This document shows, in pieces, positions 1 to 7,764 of a stretch of DNA of 64,000 nt. Under the pieces are notes generated by a model that worked only from the letters and a program-made list of their open reading frames with translations, made no database searches and was not told the DNA's origin. The stretch comes from Methanobrevibacter thaueri (GTDB lineage: Archaea; Methanobacteriota; Methanobacteria; Methanobacteriales; Methanobacteriaceae): assembly GCF_015062905.1 (NCBI RefSeq), contig NZ_SUTK01000003.1:34774-98773 (forward strand), in the 5' to 3' direction. Numbering within the stretch: the stretch's first letter is position 1; each line of letters starts with the position of its first letter. A program made the position numbers and the translations under genes.

Positions 1-824
1 GAGAATTCCTCATAGATTTTGAGTGAAATCTGGCGTGTCAAATTATGTATTTCCAATGCGGTCAGGCTGTCATCGACTTCCACATGCACTGATCCCTGCA
101 TATCTTCAGGTCCGTAGTTGTGCAAACTCAAGTCATATGCCCCATAGACTTCAGGAAGCTCACATATTGACTCTTTGATTTTTCTGGATAACTCTGAATC
201 AATCCTTGAACCGATCATGCTGTCGACAGTTTCCCTTATCATGTCAATACTTGCCTTGATAATAACAATTGATATGATTACCCCTAGAATTCCCTCAAGT
301 GAAATGTGAAAGAATATTGAGACTAAAGCCGCAACCAATGTTGACAGTGAAAGTATTGAATCAAAAAGGGCATCGCTTCCGGAAGCTACAAGCGCCTGTG
401 AGTTGATGTCTTCACCAACGCTCTTCACATATCTGCCCAATGCAAGCTTAACAACGATTGCAACAGCAATGATTACAAGTGAAACTGTAGTGTAGTTTGT
501 AACATCCGGTGTGAAAATCTTAGGCCAGGATTCCATGAAGGCTGTTATTCCAGCCCACAATACGATTGCTGCAATAATTACTGATGAGAAGTATTCGATA
601 CGCCCATATCCATACGGATGATTTTTATCAGGAGGCCTATTTGCAAGCTTCGCTCCAATAATCGTAATAATGGATGATAGTGCATCGGTTAGGTTATTGA
701 CCGCATCCAAGGTAATCGCAATGGAATTTGTCACTATTCCTACAAATGCCTTGAACGCAACAAGAATGAGGTTGACAATGATGCCTATCACGCTGGTTTT
801 TATAATTTTTTCCTGTCTTGTCAT
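1..824 (-). CDS. Cation diffusion facilitator (CDF) family metal transporter, 3' part cut by window edge
   Basis: Reading the minus strand from an ATG at 824 gives an open frame that runs off the left edge after 274 codons. It begins MTRQEKIIKTSVIGI and shows several membrane segments followed by a cytoplasmic domain with the HNYGPEDMQGSVHVEVDD pattern of the CDF C-terminal dimerisation domain. The metal-site helices read NNLTD (residues 43-47) and SDALFD, so the usual Zn-type HxxxD pairs are replaced by NxxxD and DxxxD. In CDF proteins such residues are associated with Mn or Fe rather than Zn, so export of one of these metals is my inference. The gene is divergent from the peroxidase-like gene at 916. 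Confidence 0.9.
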   Translation of the reverse strand, partial: MTRQEKIIKTSVIGIIVNLILVAFKAFVGIVTNSIAITLDAVNNLTDALSSIITIIGAKLANRPPDKNHPYGYGRIEYFSSVIIAAIVLWAGITAFMESWPKIFTPDVTNYTTVSLVIIAVAIVVKLALGRYVKSVGEDINSQALVASGSDALFDSILSLSTLVAALVSIFFHISLEGILGVIISIVIIKASIDMIRETVDSMIGSRIDSELSRKIKESICELPEVYGAYDLSLHNYGPEDMQGSVHVEVDDSLTALEIHNLTRQISLKIYEEF

Positions 825-869
825 ACATTAAAATTTATTTGGCATAATTATATAGTTTTTTTCACAATA

Positions 870-878
870 CTTTTAAAT
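870..878 (+). promoter_or_regulatory. Candidate TATA box for the GPx-family gene
   Basis: TTTTAAATA lies about 40 nt upstream of the chosen start, at a fitting distance for an archaeal TATA box with a short leader containing AAGGAGG. This is judged by eye only. Confidence 0.35.
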
Positions 879-915
879 AGGTTCAATGTTAATCTAATTG
901 CAAGGAGGCATTTCT

Positions 916-1455
916 ATGTCAGTATATGATTTTGAAGTAAAAGACGGTGATGGAAATACAGTTTCTCTATCCCAATACAAAGACAAAGTACTCTTAATAG
1001 TAAACTCAGCAACAAAATGTGGATTCACACCACAATATACAGAATTAAACGAAATATACGCAGAATTCAACCCTCAAGGTTTTGAAATCCTGGATTTTCC
1101 ATGCAACCAATTCGGAGGTCAGGCACCTGGAACTACTGAAGAAATCACAGAGGTTTGCCGATCCAAATGGCTGGTGCCGTATACAATCTTTGAAAAGATT
1201 GATGTCAATGGTGAAGATGCATCCCCATTATTCGAATATCTTAAGAATGAACAGCCATTCACTGGCTTGACAGGCAAAGGAGCTGGAAAACTTAAGGTTG
1301 TCGTTAAGATGAAGGACAGGCATTACAAGGATAACAATGACATCAAATGGAATTTCACTAAATTTTTAGTTGACCGTGAAGGTAATGTTGTTCGCAGATT
1401 CGAGCCAACAGAAGATTTAAACGACGTAAAAGAAGCTATTAAAGCTCTTTTATAA
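916..1455 (+). CDS. Glutathione peroxidase family protein (thiol peroxidase type)
   Basis: This 179-residue protein matches the usual length of bacterial-type GPx. It carries NSATKCGFT with the peroxidatic Cys35 (not selenocysteine), FPCNQFGGQ around residues 61-69, and KWNFTKFLVD, which are the catalytic Cys, Gln and Trp/Asn motifs. I chose the ATG at 916 because AAGGAGG lies at 902-908; an in-frame TTG at 898 would place that ribosome site inside the gene. Methanogens generally lack glutathione, so a thioredoxin-like reductant is likely (inference). It probably detoxifies peroxides in the cytoplasm. An A/T-rich TATA-like stretch near 870-878 could serve as promoter, and long T runs follow the stop. 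Confidence 0.93.
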   Translation: MSVYDFEVKDGDGNTVSLSQYKDKVLLIVNSATKCGFTPQYTELNEIYAEFNPQGFEILDFPCNQFGGQAPGTTEEITEVCRSKWLVPYTIFEKIDVNGEDASPLFEYLKNEQPFTGLTGKGAGKLKVVVKMKDRHYKDNNDIKWNFTKFLVDREGNVVRRFEPTEDLNDVKEAIKALL

Positions 1456-1490
1456 TCTTTTTTTTAAATTTTTTTTTTAATTTAAAGTTT
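1456..1490 (+). terminator. Oligo-T termination region after GPx-family gene
   Basis: Two runs of T (eight and ten bases), separated by AAA, begin four bases after the stop codon. Archaeal RNA polymerase terminates efficiently at oligo-T tracts without a hairpin, so this is a likely terminator. Confidence 0.5.
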
Positions 1491-1568
1491 TTCAGCTGAT
1501 TTTTCATTCACTAAATATTATTAACTATGAAATACAGAGATATTTTTACATAATAAAGGTGCAAGCAA

Positions 1569-1994
1569 ATGTATGAAAAAATTTTATTACCTACAGACGG
1601 TTCAACATATGCCGACCAGGAAGTTGATAGAGTAGAAAAACTAATTGATAAAGACGGTGAAGTAATTGTTTTATCTGTTGCCGGCAGATTGACATCCAGT
1701 GCTTTTCAATCCAGAAAAAAAGTCAAAAAAGTGAATGAAAAGCTTAAAAAGGATGCTCAAAGATTTGTTGACAATATGGCTGCAAAATTTGAAGATGATG
1801 TAAATGTTAAAAAGATGGTTGTAACAGGTTTTGCGGCTGAAACAATTATTAAAGTGGCGGAAAGTGAAGGTGTCGATTTGATTGTGATATCTTCCTCAGG
1901 AAAAAGTGGAATTCACAAATTTGTCCTTGGAAGCGTAACTGAAAAGGTGCTTAAAAACAGTGATGTGGACGTATTGTTAGTTCACAATGATTAG
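1569..1994 (+). CDS. Universal stress protein (UspA family)
   Basis: At 141 residues this is the length of a single-domain Usp. It starts MYEKILLPTDGS, the first beta strand with the nucleotide-contacting Asp, and ends with SSSGKSGIHKFVLGSVTEKVL. That is the family's G-2x-G-9x-G(S/T) ATP-binding loop, with the first Gly replaced by Ser. It is probably an ATP-binding stress protein of the cytoplasm; its specific client is not visible. AAAGGTG precedes the ATG. The end overlaps the next reading frame, suggesting coupled translation. Confidence 0.95.
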   Translation: MYEKILLPTDGSTYADQEVDRVEKLIDKDGEVIVLSVAGRLTSSAFQSRKKVKKVNEKLKKDAQRFVDNMAAKFEDDVNVKKMVVTGFAAETIIKVAESEGVDLIVISSSGKSGIHKFVLGSVTEKVLKNSDVDVLLVHND

Positions 1995-2001
1995 GTGGAA
2001 T

Positions 2002-2391
2002 ATGAATTCAAAAGCTATCATAACATTAGTGATAATAATTCTTTTAATCCTTATTGGCGGATTCTTGTTTGTCCAGGCAAATTCCCACAATACAAAAGTT
2101 GATGTAATCAGTAATTCATCCCTGAAAAATGGTGATGCGGTCCAAATCGTTTTGACTGATGAGTATAGAAACGTTTATCCTGGTGAACCTGTCCATATTA
2201 AAATTCTTGATGATTCAGGATGGGCAAACAATTATGATGTTGTAACCGATGATTCAGGTGAAGCCTCAGTTGTTTTATCAACATATGATAATGGAAACTA
2301 TACAATTCATACCAACTATAACGGAACTTTATTCAACAAGGCTTATCATGGTGTGAATGCATTGGTTATTGACGATGGATATGGTTATTAA
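2002..2391 (+). CDS. Small membrane-anchored protein with an Ig-like extracellular domain
   Basis: This 129-residue protein has one N-terminal hydrophobic segment (about residues 4-26) that can act as an anchor or signal. About 95 residues of beta-rich sequence follow, with PGEPVHIKILDD and DDSGEASVVLSTYDNGNYT. Those patterns resemble the Big_1-like Ig repeats of archaeal surface proteins, including the repeats in the adhesin at 61472. The ATG at 2002 is favoured because AGGTGG sits at 1993-1998; an in-frame ATG at 1987 overlaps the Usp gene instead. The function is unknown; a cell-surface role is inferred. Confidence 0.75.
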   Translation: MNSKAIITLVIIILLILIGGFLFVQANSHNTKVDVISNSSLKNGDAVQIVLTDEYRNVYPGEPVHIKILDDSGWANNYDVVTDDSGEASVVLSTYDNGNYTIHTNYNGTLFNKAYHGVNALVIDDGYGY

Positions 2392-2409
2392 GTATTGAAC
2401 GTGAAAGAA

Positions 2410-3945
2410 ATGGCTGAAATGGAAATAGATTTCATCACATTGCGTGATGGAATCATAAATATTTCTGGTTATCTTAAAAGGGATGACGTTAACACGAAAA
2501 TCGTATTTTTTGTAAACGGACAACAATTCTCTCCGGATTCCTATGACTATCCAACAAGAAGGGATGAATCCATATTTAATTTTGACTTTAATGTTCCTGT
2601 TAAAGATAATGAATTGAAAATTGATATCCTGCCTGATAACAGTGAATCTTGTCCAATAAGATTCAGAAAATTCTGCAATTTATCTGAATACAGTAATTAT
2701 TATGTGAAAGATGGCAAGATTGTTTTTTATGACGGGTCGTTTAATGTAGTGGATTATTCATATTCAAAATTATTAAGTTTGGAATCTAAAGGATTGCTTA
2801 ATTTAATTAAGGAAAGGCCCGCTTTTTTTGCTCAGGCACTTGTTTTTCGAATGATGTACCTGTTGCTCTATCCTTTCATGAAAAATAAGGAAATATGGAT
2901 TGTCATGGATAGGAAAACAATGGCCGATGATAATGCGGAACACTTTTTCAAATATGCAATCGGCCAGAATGACGGCATCCGCAAGTTTTTTGCCATTCAC
3001 AATTCATCAAGAGATTTCAATAGGTTAACTGAACTTTTCAATAAGCACATCCTGGATTGCGATTCAATTAAACACAGATTCTATTATATGTTTACCAAAA
3101 AGCTGATTTCATCTCAGGGGTCAGAATTCGATTTAAATCCATTTCTGAATAAGAATTATCCTCTGATGGCAGGAATAACAAATTTGGATTTTTATTTCTT
3201 ACAGCATGGAGTGATTAAGGATAACATGTCCTCATGGCTTAGGAAATATGACAGAAATCCGAAATTGATCGTTTCATCCACTCAAAAGGAATACGAATCA
3301 CTCTTTGATGAGGGTTATTTCTATTCGGATAAGGTAATCCAGCTTTTAGGCCTTCCTCGCTACGACAATTTGGACAATTCCGGATTGAAAAAACAGATTG
3401 TAATCATGCCGACCTGGAGGAATTATATCACAAACGATGAGGAACTCGTAAATTCTGAGTACTTCAGGCGTTTCGATTCACTGATCAATAACGAAAGACT
3501 CATTGAACATGCAAAATCAAACGGCTACGAAATTATTTTCAAGCCTCATCCTGAACTGACTCCCTATTTGGATCTTTTTTCAAAAAATGATTATGTAAAG
3601 ATTGATTTGAACAGAAGGTATCAGGATATTTTCAATGAATCCTCACTAATGGTTACAGACTACTCTTCAATATTCTTTGATTTTTCATATCTCAAAAAAC
3701 CATTGATATATTATCAATATGCCAATGACTATCACTATGATTCAGAAAATGGATATTTCCAGTACAGGGAAATGGGATTCGGCGAAGTAGTGTCCGAAGA
3801 GGAACAATTGGTTGAAAAAATAATTTATTATATTGACAATGGTTGTGAGATGGAGGATATCTACAAAAAGCGTGTCGACGAATTTTTCAAATTCCATGAC
3901 CATAACAACTCTAAACGGTGTTATGATTGGATAATCAGTCATTAA
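2410..3945 (+). CDS. CDP-glycerol glycerophosphotransferase family protein (TagF-like), without GT2 domain
   Basis: About 510 residues. The C-terminal 370 residues carry the TagB/TagF polymerase signature: FLQHGVIKD, LGLPRYDNL, MPTWRNY, IIFKPHPEL and MVTDYSSIFFDFSYL. In bacteria these enzymes transfer glycerol phosphate from CDP-glycerol to a growing teichoic acid chain, at the inner membrane face. The first 115 residues match the beta-rich middle domain of the three large fusion proteins in this window (9368, 12111, 27415), so this is that architecture minus the GT2 part. The start is uncertain: TTG 2395, GTG 2401, ATG 2410 and ATG 2419 are all in frame with no strong ribosome site. Homology begins at MEIDFI (2419), so an ATG is preferred. 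Confidence 0.88.
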   Translation: MAEMEIDFITLRDGIINISGYLKRDDVNTKIVFFVNGQQFSPDSYDYPTRRDESIFNFDFNVPVKDNELKIDILPDNSESCPIRFRKFCNLSEYSNYYVKDGKIVFYDGSFNVVDYSYSKLLSLESKGLLNLIKERPAFFAQALVFRMMYLLLYPFMKNKEIWIVMDRKTMADDNAEHFFKYAIGQNDGIRKFFAIHNSSRDFNRLTELFNKHILDCDSIKHRFYYMFTKKLISSQGSEFDLNPFLNKNYPLMAGITNLDFYFLQHGVIKDNMSSWLRKYDRNPKLIVSSTQKEYESLFDEGYFYSDKVIQLLGLPRYDNLDNSGLKKQIVIMPTWRNYITNDEELVNSEYFRRFDSLINNERLIEHAKSNGYEIIFKPHPELTPYLDLFSKNDYVKIDLNRRYQDIFNESSLMVTDYSSIFFDFSYLKKPLIYYQYANDYHYDSENGYFQYREMGFGEVVSEEEQLVEKIIYYIDNGCEMEDIYKKRVDEFFKFHDHNNSKRCYDWIISH

Positions 3946-3982
3946 CTTGATATATTTAATCAAATCCTTTTTTTTACATTAA

Positions 3983-3992
3983 TTTTATATAT
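3983..3992 (+). promoter_or_regulatory. Candidate TATA box upstream of the acyltransferase pair
   Basis: TTTTATATAT lies about 40 nt upstream of the ATG at 4029, within an AT-rich spacer that follows a T-rich stretch after the previous gene. Confidence 0.35.
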
Positions 3993-4028
3993 TCTAATTT
4001 ATAAAAAGTAATCTATATTAAACTTGGG

Positions 4029-5144
4029 ATGGGAAAATTTATGACGAACGCAAACGTAGGGAAAAAGAAATCTAAGCGTATTTTTTATTTTGATGCCTTA
4101 AGGGCATTAGCAATTATATCAGTTATCATGATTCATGTATTCTATAAGACCAATGCACTGGCTGCAATGGGTTATGGAACAATTCCAACATTCAGATGGT
4201 TTTTTGCAGATTTTAACCTGATATCTTTCAGGATTGGAGTAGTATTGTTCCTTATGCTTTCAGGTGCACTGTCATTGGGTCGTGACTGGGAGATAAGGTC
4301 ATTTTTAGGCAAGCGTCTTCCTCGTATTGTAGCCCCATTTTTATTTTGGGGATTTTTCATGAGTCTGATAGTAATAGCATTTTCATATTACTTTAATTTT
4401 CATTGGATAGATTCTATAAGTGTTTATTCAGTATTGCATTTTGTATTTAATGCATATTTATATAAGTCTCCAACATTTTTACCGTATTGGTTCTTCTGGA
4501 TGATTCTGGGAACATATTTCATAATGCCAATATTCAATAAGTGGCTTTTGCATGCGGAATTGAAAGAGGCTGAATACTTTTTGGTATTCTGGTTAATCAC
4601 ATGTATTTTTGACTTTACACTGTTCCAGCCTTTCCCAATCAAATTAATTTATTTCACAAGCCCTATAGGTCTTGTAGTTTTAGGTTATTATTTAAGGCAC
4701 ACTGAAAGGAAAATACTTAATAATCCGTATTTCTCAATCATATTAATTGTAATACCAATTATATGTATGATGGCAATCTCATATATGAATTCAACTCCAC
4801 ATAAGTTTTATACATTTGACAGATATTCCATTTTCGGCGCTATTGAGGTCATTGGTGTATTTACTTTATTCAAAAACTTTGGCAAATTTAATTTCAAGCC
4901 TAACTTCTTATATAATCCTAATGGAATTTTCCGCAAATTTGTGGCAAGTATGGCTAAATGCAGTTATGGAATTTATCTGACTCACTTGTGTTTCCTGAAG
5001 ATTGCATCCAAGTTTCTTTTCTCAACAGTGAATTATTATATATTGAACATTATCTTGCTGCTTGTTGCAATATTTGTTCCGTTGATAATGCTGACACTCT
5101 TAAACAAGGTTCCATATGTCAATGAAGTGATTGGTGTAAAATAG
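4029..5144 (+). CDS. Acyltransferase 3 family membrane protein (O-acyltransferase), subtype A
   Basis: A 371-residue integral membrane protein with about ten hydrophobic helices. It opens with KRIFYFDALRALAIISVIMIH, the family hallmark (R near the start of TM1 and the catalytic His of IHV). It also has VLFLMLSGALSLGRDW and CSYGIYLTHLCFLK. Such enzymes move acetyl or other acyl groups onto extracytoplasmic sugars, so modification of the wall polymer is inferred. It resembles the minus-strand protein at 42529 closely (same SGALSLGR.W and NKWLLxAELKEAEYFL blocks), suggesting a duplication. An alternative start is the ATG at 4041. Confidence 0.9.
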   Translation: MGKFMTNANVGKKKSKRIFYFDALRALAIISVIMIHVFYKTNALAAMGYGTIPTFRWFFADFNLISFRIGVVLFLMLSGALSLGRDWEIRSFLGKRLPRIVAPFLFWGFFMSLIVIAFSYYFNFHWIDSISVYSVLHFVFNAYLYKSPTFLPYWFFWMILGTYFIMPIFNKWLLHAELKEAEYFLVFWLITCIFDFTLFQPFPIKLIYFTSPIGLVVLGYYLRHTERKILNNPYFSIILIVIPIICMMAISYMNSTPHKFYTFDRYSIFGAIEVIGVFTLFKNFGKFNFKPNFLYNPNGIFRKFVASMAKCSYGIYLTHLCFLKIASKFLFSTVNYYILNIILLLVAIFVPLIMLTLLNKVPYVNEVIGVK

Positions 5145-5157
5145 ATTAAGGGATATC

Positions 5158-6219
5158 ATGGCTAAGGTTAAGAATAGGATTTTCTATATTGATGAGATAA
5201 GGGCATTGGCAATCCTTTTGGTTTTGCTTATCCATGTTACTAAATGGTTTGCCCATGTTGAAACACCTGATTCACTGTTCTGGGCGTTTTCATCATCATT
5301 TGCCGCACTTGGAAACGTAGGCGTTCCTTTGTTTTTCATGATAAGCGGAGCCTTATTGCTTAACAGGGATTATGATATCAAATTCTTCTTAAAGAGTAAA
5401 CTGTTAAGAATATTTATTCCATTTGTATTTTGGATAATAATTGCAATATTGCTTAGGATCTATCTGAATCCTGACAATGCAACTATTCATTTTGTTATAG
5501 CTGCGATTTTCCAGAAGGGGTATGTATGGTTCATATGGATGTTGCTTGGAGTTTATCTGTTCACTCCGGTGATTAATTCATTTGTTCAGGACAAGGGACT
5601 TGACGGTGTCAAGTATTTTTTAGTTATCTGGCTGGTGACTATTATTTTGACAACATTAAACATGTTCCCATTTATGAAGATTGAACTGAGTTACTTTGCG
5701 GGATATGTAGGATACTTTATGCTGGGCTATTACTTGAAGAATTTCCAGCCTAAGCTTTCCAAGAAGTATATCATGATAATTTCTCTGATTGCATTTTTAA
5801 TAACTACTGCGTTTGTAGTCTTTTTAATCCTCAATCATCATATGGGCATATGGGATAGTTTCTACAGGACAATTTTCCCTGTTATTCAGGCTACCAGCGT
5901 TTTTGTATTCTTCAGATTCTTTGAGGAATATTCTAATGACCATGAAGAGTCATCCATAAACAGGTTTTTTACTTCAATGAAAAGCTCTTCTTTTGGAAAG
6001 GCGATTACTTCAATCAGTGTCTGCAGCTATGGAATATATCTGACTCATTACCTGTTCATTTGGACATTGTTGCATATCAGTGAACATGTTTTCCCTATAT
6101 TTGCAAGAAATCCATTTAAATGGATTCCTGTTGTTTATCTGATAGTGCTTGTGGGTTCATGGGGATTGGTATGGATTTTTTCAAAAATCCCTTATCTAAA
6201 AAAAGTGAGTGGAACTTAG
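5158..6219 (+). CDS. Acyltransferase 3 family membrane protein (O-acyltransferase), subtype B
   Basis: A 353-residue polytopic membrane protein of the same family as its upstream neighbour, but of a different subtype. It begins RIFYIDEIRALAILLVLLIHVTKWF, continues GVPLFFMISGALLLNRDYD and ends FSKIPYLKKVSGT. Its closest relative here is the gene at 21892, and its C-terminal end matches the remnant at 35144-35263. It starts 13 bases after the previous stop with AAGGGAT as ribosome site, so the two acyltransferases are probably cotranscribed. O-acylation of an exported glycan or teichoic-like chain is the likely role. Confidence 0.9.
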   Translation: MAKVKNRIFYIDEIRALAILLVLLIHVTKWFAHVETPDSLFWAFSSSFAALGNVGVPLFFMISGALLLNRDYDIKFFLKSKLLRIFIPFVFWIIIAILLRIYLNPDNATIHFVIAAIFQKGYVWFIWMLLGVYLFTPVINSFVQDKGLDGVKYFLVIWLVTIILTTLNMFPFMKIELSYFAGYVGYFMLGYYLKNFQPKLSKKYIMIISLIAFLITTAFVVFLILNHHMGIWDSFYRTIFPVIQATSVFVFFRFFEEYSNDHEESSINRFFTSMKSSSFGKAITSISVCSYGIYLTHYLFIWTLLHISEHVFPIFARNPFKWIPVVYLIVLVGSWGLVWIFSKIPYLKKVSGT

Positions 6220-6327
6220 TTATTTTGTTATGAAATTTCAATTTTTACAATATTTTATTTTTTTTATTCATATTTGATGAATAATTACTAATTAATCTTT
6301 TTCTTGGATTAAATTGTTATAATAAGG

Positions 6328-6335
6328 TTTATATA
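6328..6335 (+). promoter_or_regulatory. Candidate promoter of the Gtr-like cassette
   Basis: AAGG followed by TTTATATA gives a good archaeal BRE/TATA arrangement about 52 nt upstream of the ATG at 6387. It stands at the 5' end of a three-gene run (6387-9303) with tight spacing. Confidence 0.45.
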
Positions 6336-6386
6336 GCATTTAAACTATATTATATTATATATTTTATAAAATTTGTTGTGTTATTT

Positions 6387-7322
6387 ATGAAAACTGCTAT
6401 TTTGATTCCGTGTTATAATGAATCCGCAACTATAGAAAAGGTTGTTTTGGATTTTAAAAGAGTAATGCCTCATGCTGAAATTTATGTTTATGACAATAAT
6501 TCTACTGACGGCACTGATGATATTGCACGAAAAAGCGGTGCAATCGTTCGTTATGAATATAAACAGGGTAAAGGTAACGTAGTAAAGTCAATGTTCCGGG
6601 ATATTGAAGCCGATTGTTACATTATGGTCGATGGAGATGATACCTATCCTGCTGAAGAGGCATTAGAATTTGAAAAATTAGTCCTTAACGGAGAAGCGGA
6701 CATGGTTATTGGAGACAGGCTATCTTCAACTTATTTTGAAGAGAATGACAGGCCGTTCCACAATACTGGAAACAAAGTAGTCAGGAAATTTATTAATGTT
6801 TTCTTCAAAAGCGACTTAAAGGACATCATGACAGGTATGAGGGCATTCAGTTATGATTTTGTCAAGTCATTCCCGATTTCATCCAAGGAGTTTGAAATTG
6901 AAACGGAAATGTCTGTTTTCGCTTTGATTAATGATTTTAAAATTAAAGAGATTCCTATTAATTATCGTGATCGTATAGAAGGCAGTGAATCAAAATTAAA
7001 TACATATAAGGATGGTTATAAAGTAATAAATATGATTTTTGCTTTGATACGTGATCAAAGGCCATTGCTATTCTTTTCATTGATTTCATTGATTCTACTG
7101 ATAATTGCTGGAATTTACTTCTTCCCTATTCTGTTTAAATATTTCAGTTCAGGGGTTGTATTGAAAATCCCGACACTCATTGTGATTTCAACTGTAGTGA
7201 TAGTTGCTGTCATAATCTTTTTCACTGGAGTGTTATTGCATGTTCTTAAAAAACAGCATTCTGAAAGCCTTGAACATCATTTGATTATATTGAATGAGTT
7301 AAAAAAGAATAAAGAGGAATAA
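6387..7322 (+). CDS. Membrane-bound GT2 glycosyltransferase, polyprenyl-phosphate sugar synthase (GtrB/DPM1-like)
   Basis: A 311-residue protein. The N-terminal 220 residues are a DPM1-like GT2 domain: MKTAILIPCYNESATIEKVV, VYDNNSTDGT, YIMVDGDDTYP (the metal-binding Asp cluster) and KDIMTGMRAFSYDFVKSFP. Two hydrophobic helices follow (about residues 225-250 and 262-290), the arrangement seen in GtrB. The expected reaction is transfer of a sugar from a nucleotide sugar to a polyprenyl phosphate on the cytoplasmic face. An in-frame GTG at 6378 is less likely than the ATG at 6387. It is followed two bases later by a GtrA-family gene, which supports the GtrB-type role. Confidence 0.9.
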   Translation: MKTAILIPCYNESATIEKVVLDFKRVMPHAEIYVYDNNSTDGTDDIARKSGAIVRYEYKQGKGNVVKSMFRDIEADCYIMVDGDDTYPAEEALEFEKLVLNGEADMVIGDRLSSTYFEENDRPFHNTGNKVVRKFINVFFKSDLKDIMTGMRAFSYDFVKSFPISSKEFEIETEMSVFALINDFKIKEIPINYRDRIEGSESKLNTYKDGYKVINMIFALIRDQRPLLFFSLISLILLIIAGIYFFPILFKYFSSGVVLKIPTLIVISTVVIVAVIIFFTGVLLHVLKKQHSESLEHHLIILNELKKNKEE

Positions 7323-7324
7323 TA

Positions 7325-7747
7325 TTGATCAACAAACTGTTTAAGGAAAAGACAGATAATTTCTACCTGCAATTTTTCAGATATATTTTTGTAGGCGGAA
7401 CAGCATTTGTTGTGGATTTCTTCTTTCTTTACTTTTTCAGTGACATTTGCGGAATTTACTATCTGATTTCTGCAGTTCTGTCTTTTATTATCTCTGTTTT
7501 GGTCAATTACCTGATGAGCACAAAATGGGTTTTCAACCAGGATAATATTGATAATAAGGTTTTAGAGTTTAATTTGTTTATTGTAATCAGTACTATAGGG
7601 CTGGTTTTCACTGAAATATTGCTGTATTTCTTTACTGATATTTTGGGATTATATTATCTGATTTCTAAAGTCATTGCGGCAATCATTGTCTTGTTCTGGA
7701 ATTTTTTAGCAAGACGTTTCATGTTTTATGGTAAAGATTTTATTTAA
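7325..7747 (+). CDS. GtrA-like family protein, putative lipid-linked sugar flippase
   Basis: 140 residues with four hydrophobic helices, typical of the GtrA (PF04138) family. The sequence FRYIFVGGTAFVVDFFFLYFF and the C-terminal KVIAAIIVLFWNFLARRFMF match the family's FxxVGxxxxxxD and NFxxxRxxVF signatures. GtrA proteins are thought to flip polyprenyl-phosphate sugars across the membrane. The start is a TTG at 7325 with GAGG at 7314-7317, two bases after the upstream stop. No ATG gives a full-length protein. Confidence 0.88.
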   Translation: MINKLFKEKTDNFYLQFFRYIFVGGTAFVVDFFFLYFFSDICGIYYLISAVLSFIISVLVNYLMSTKWVFNQDNIDNKVLEFNLFIVISTIGLVFTEILLYFFTDILGLYYLISKVIAAIIVLFWNFLARRFMFYGKDFI

Positions 7748-7764
7748 AATTAAGGGTTAAAATT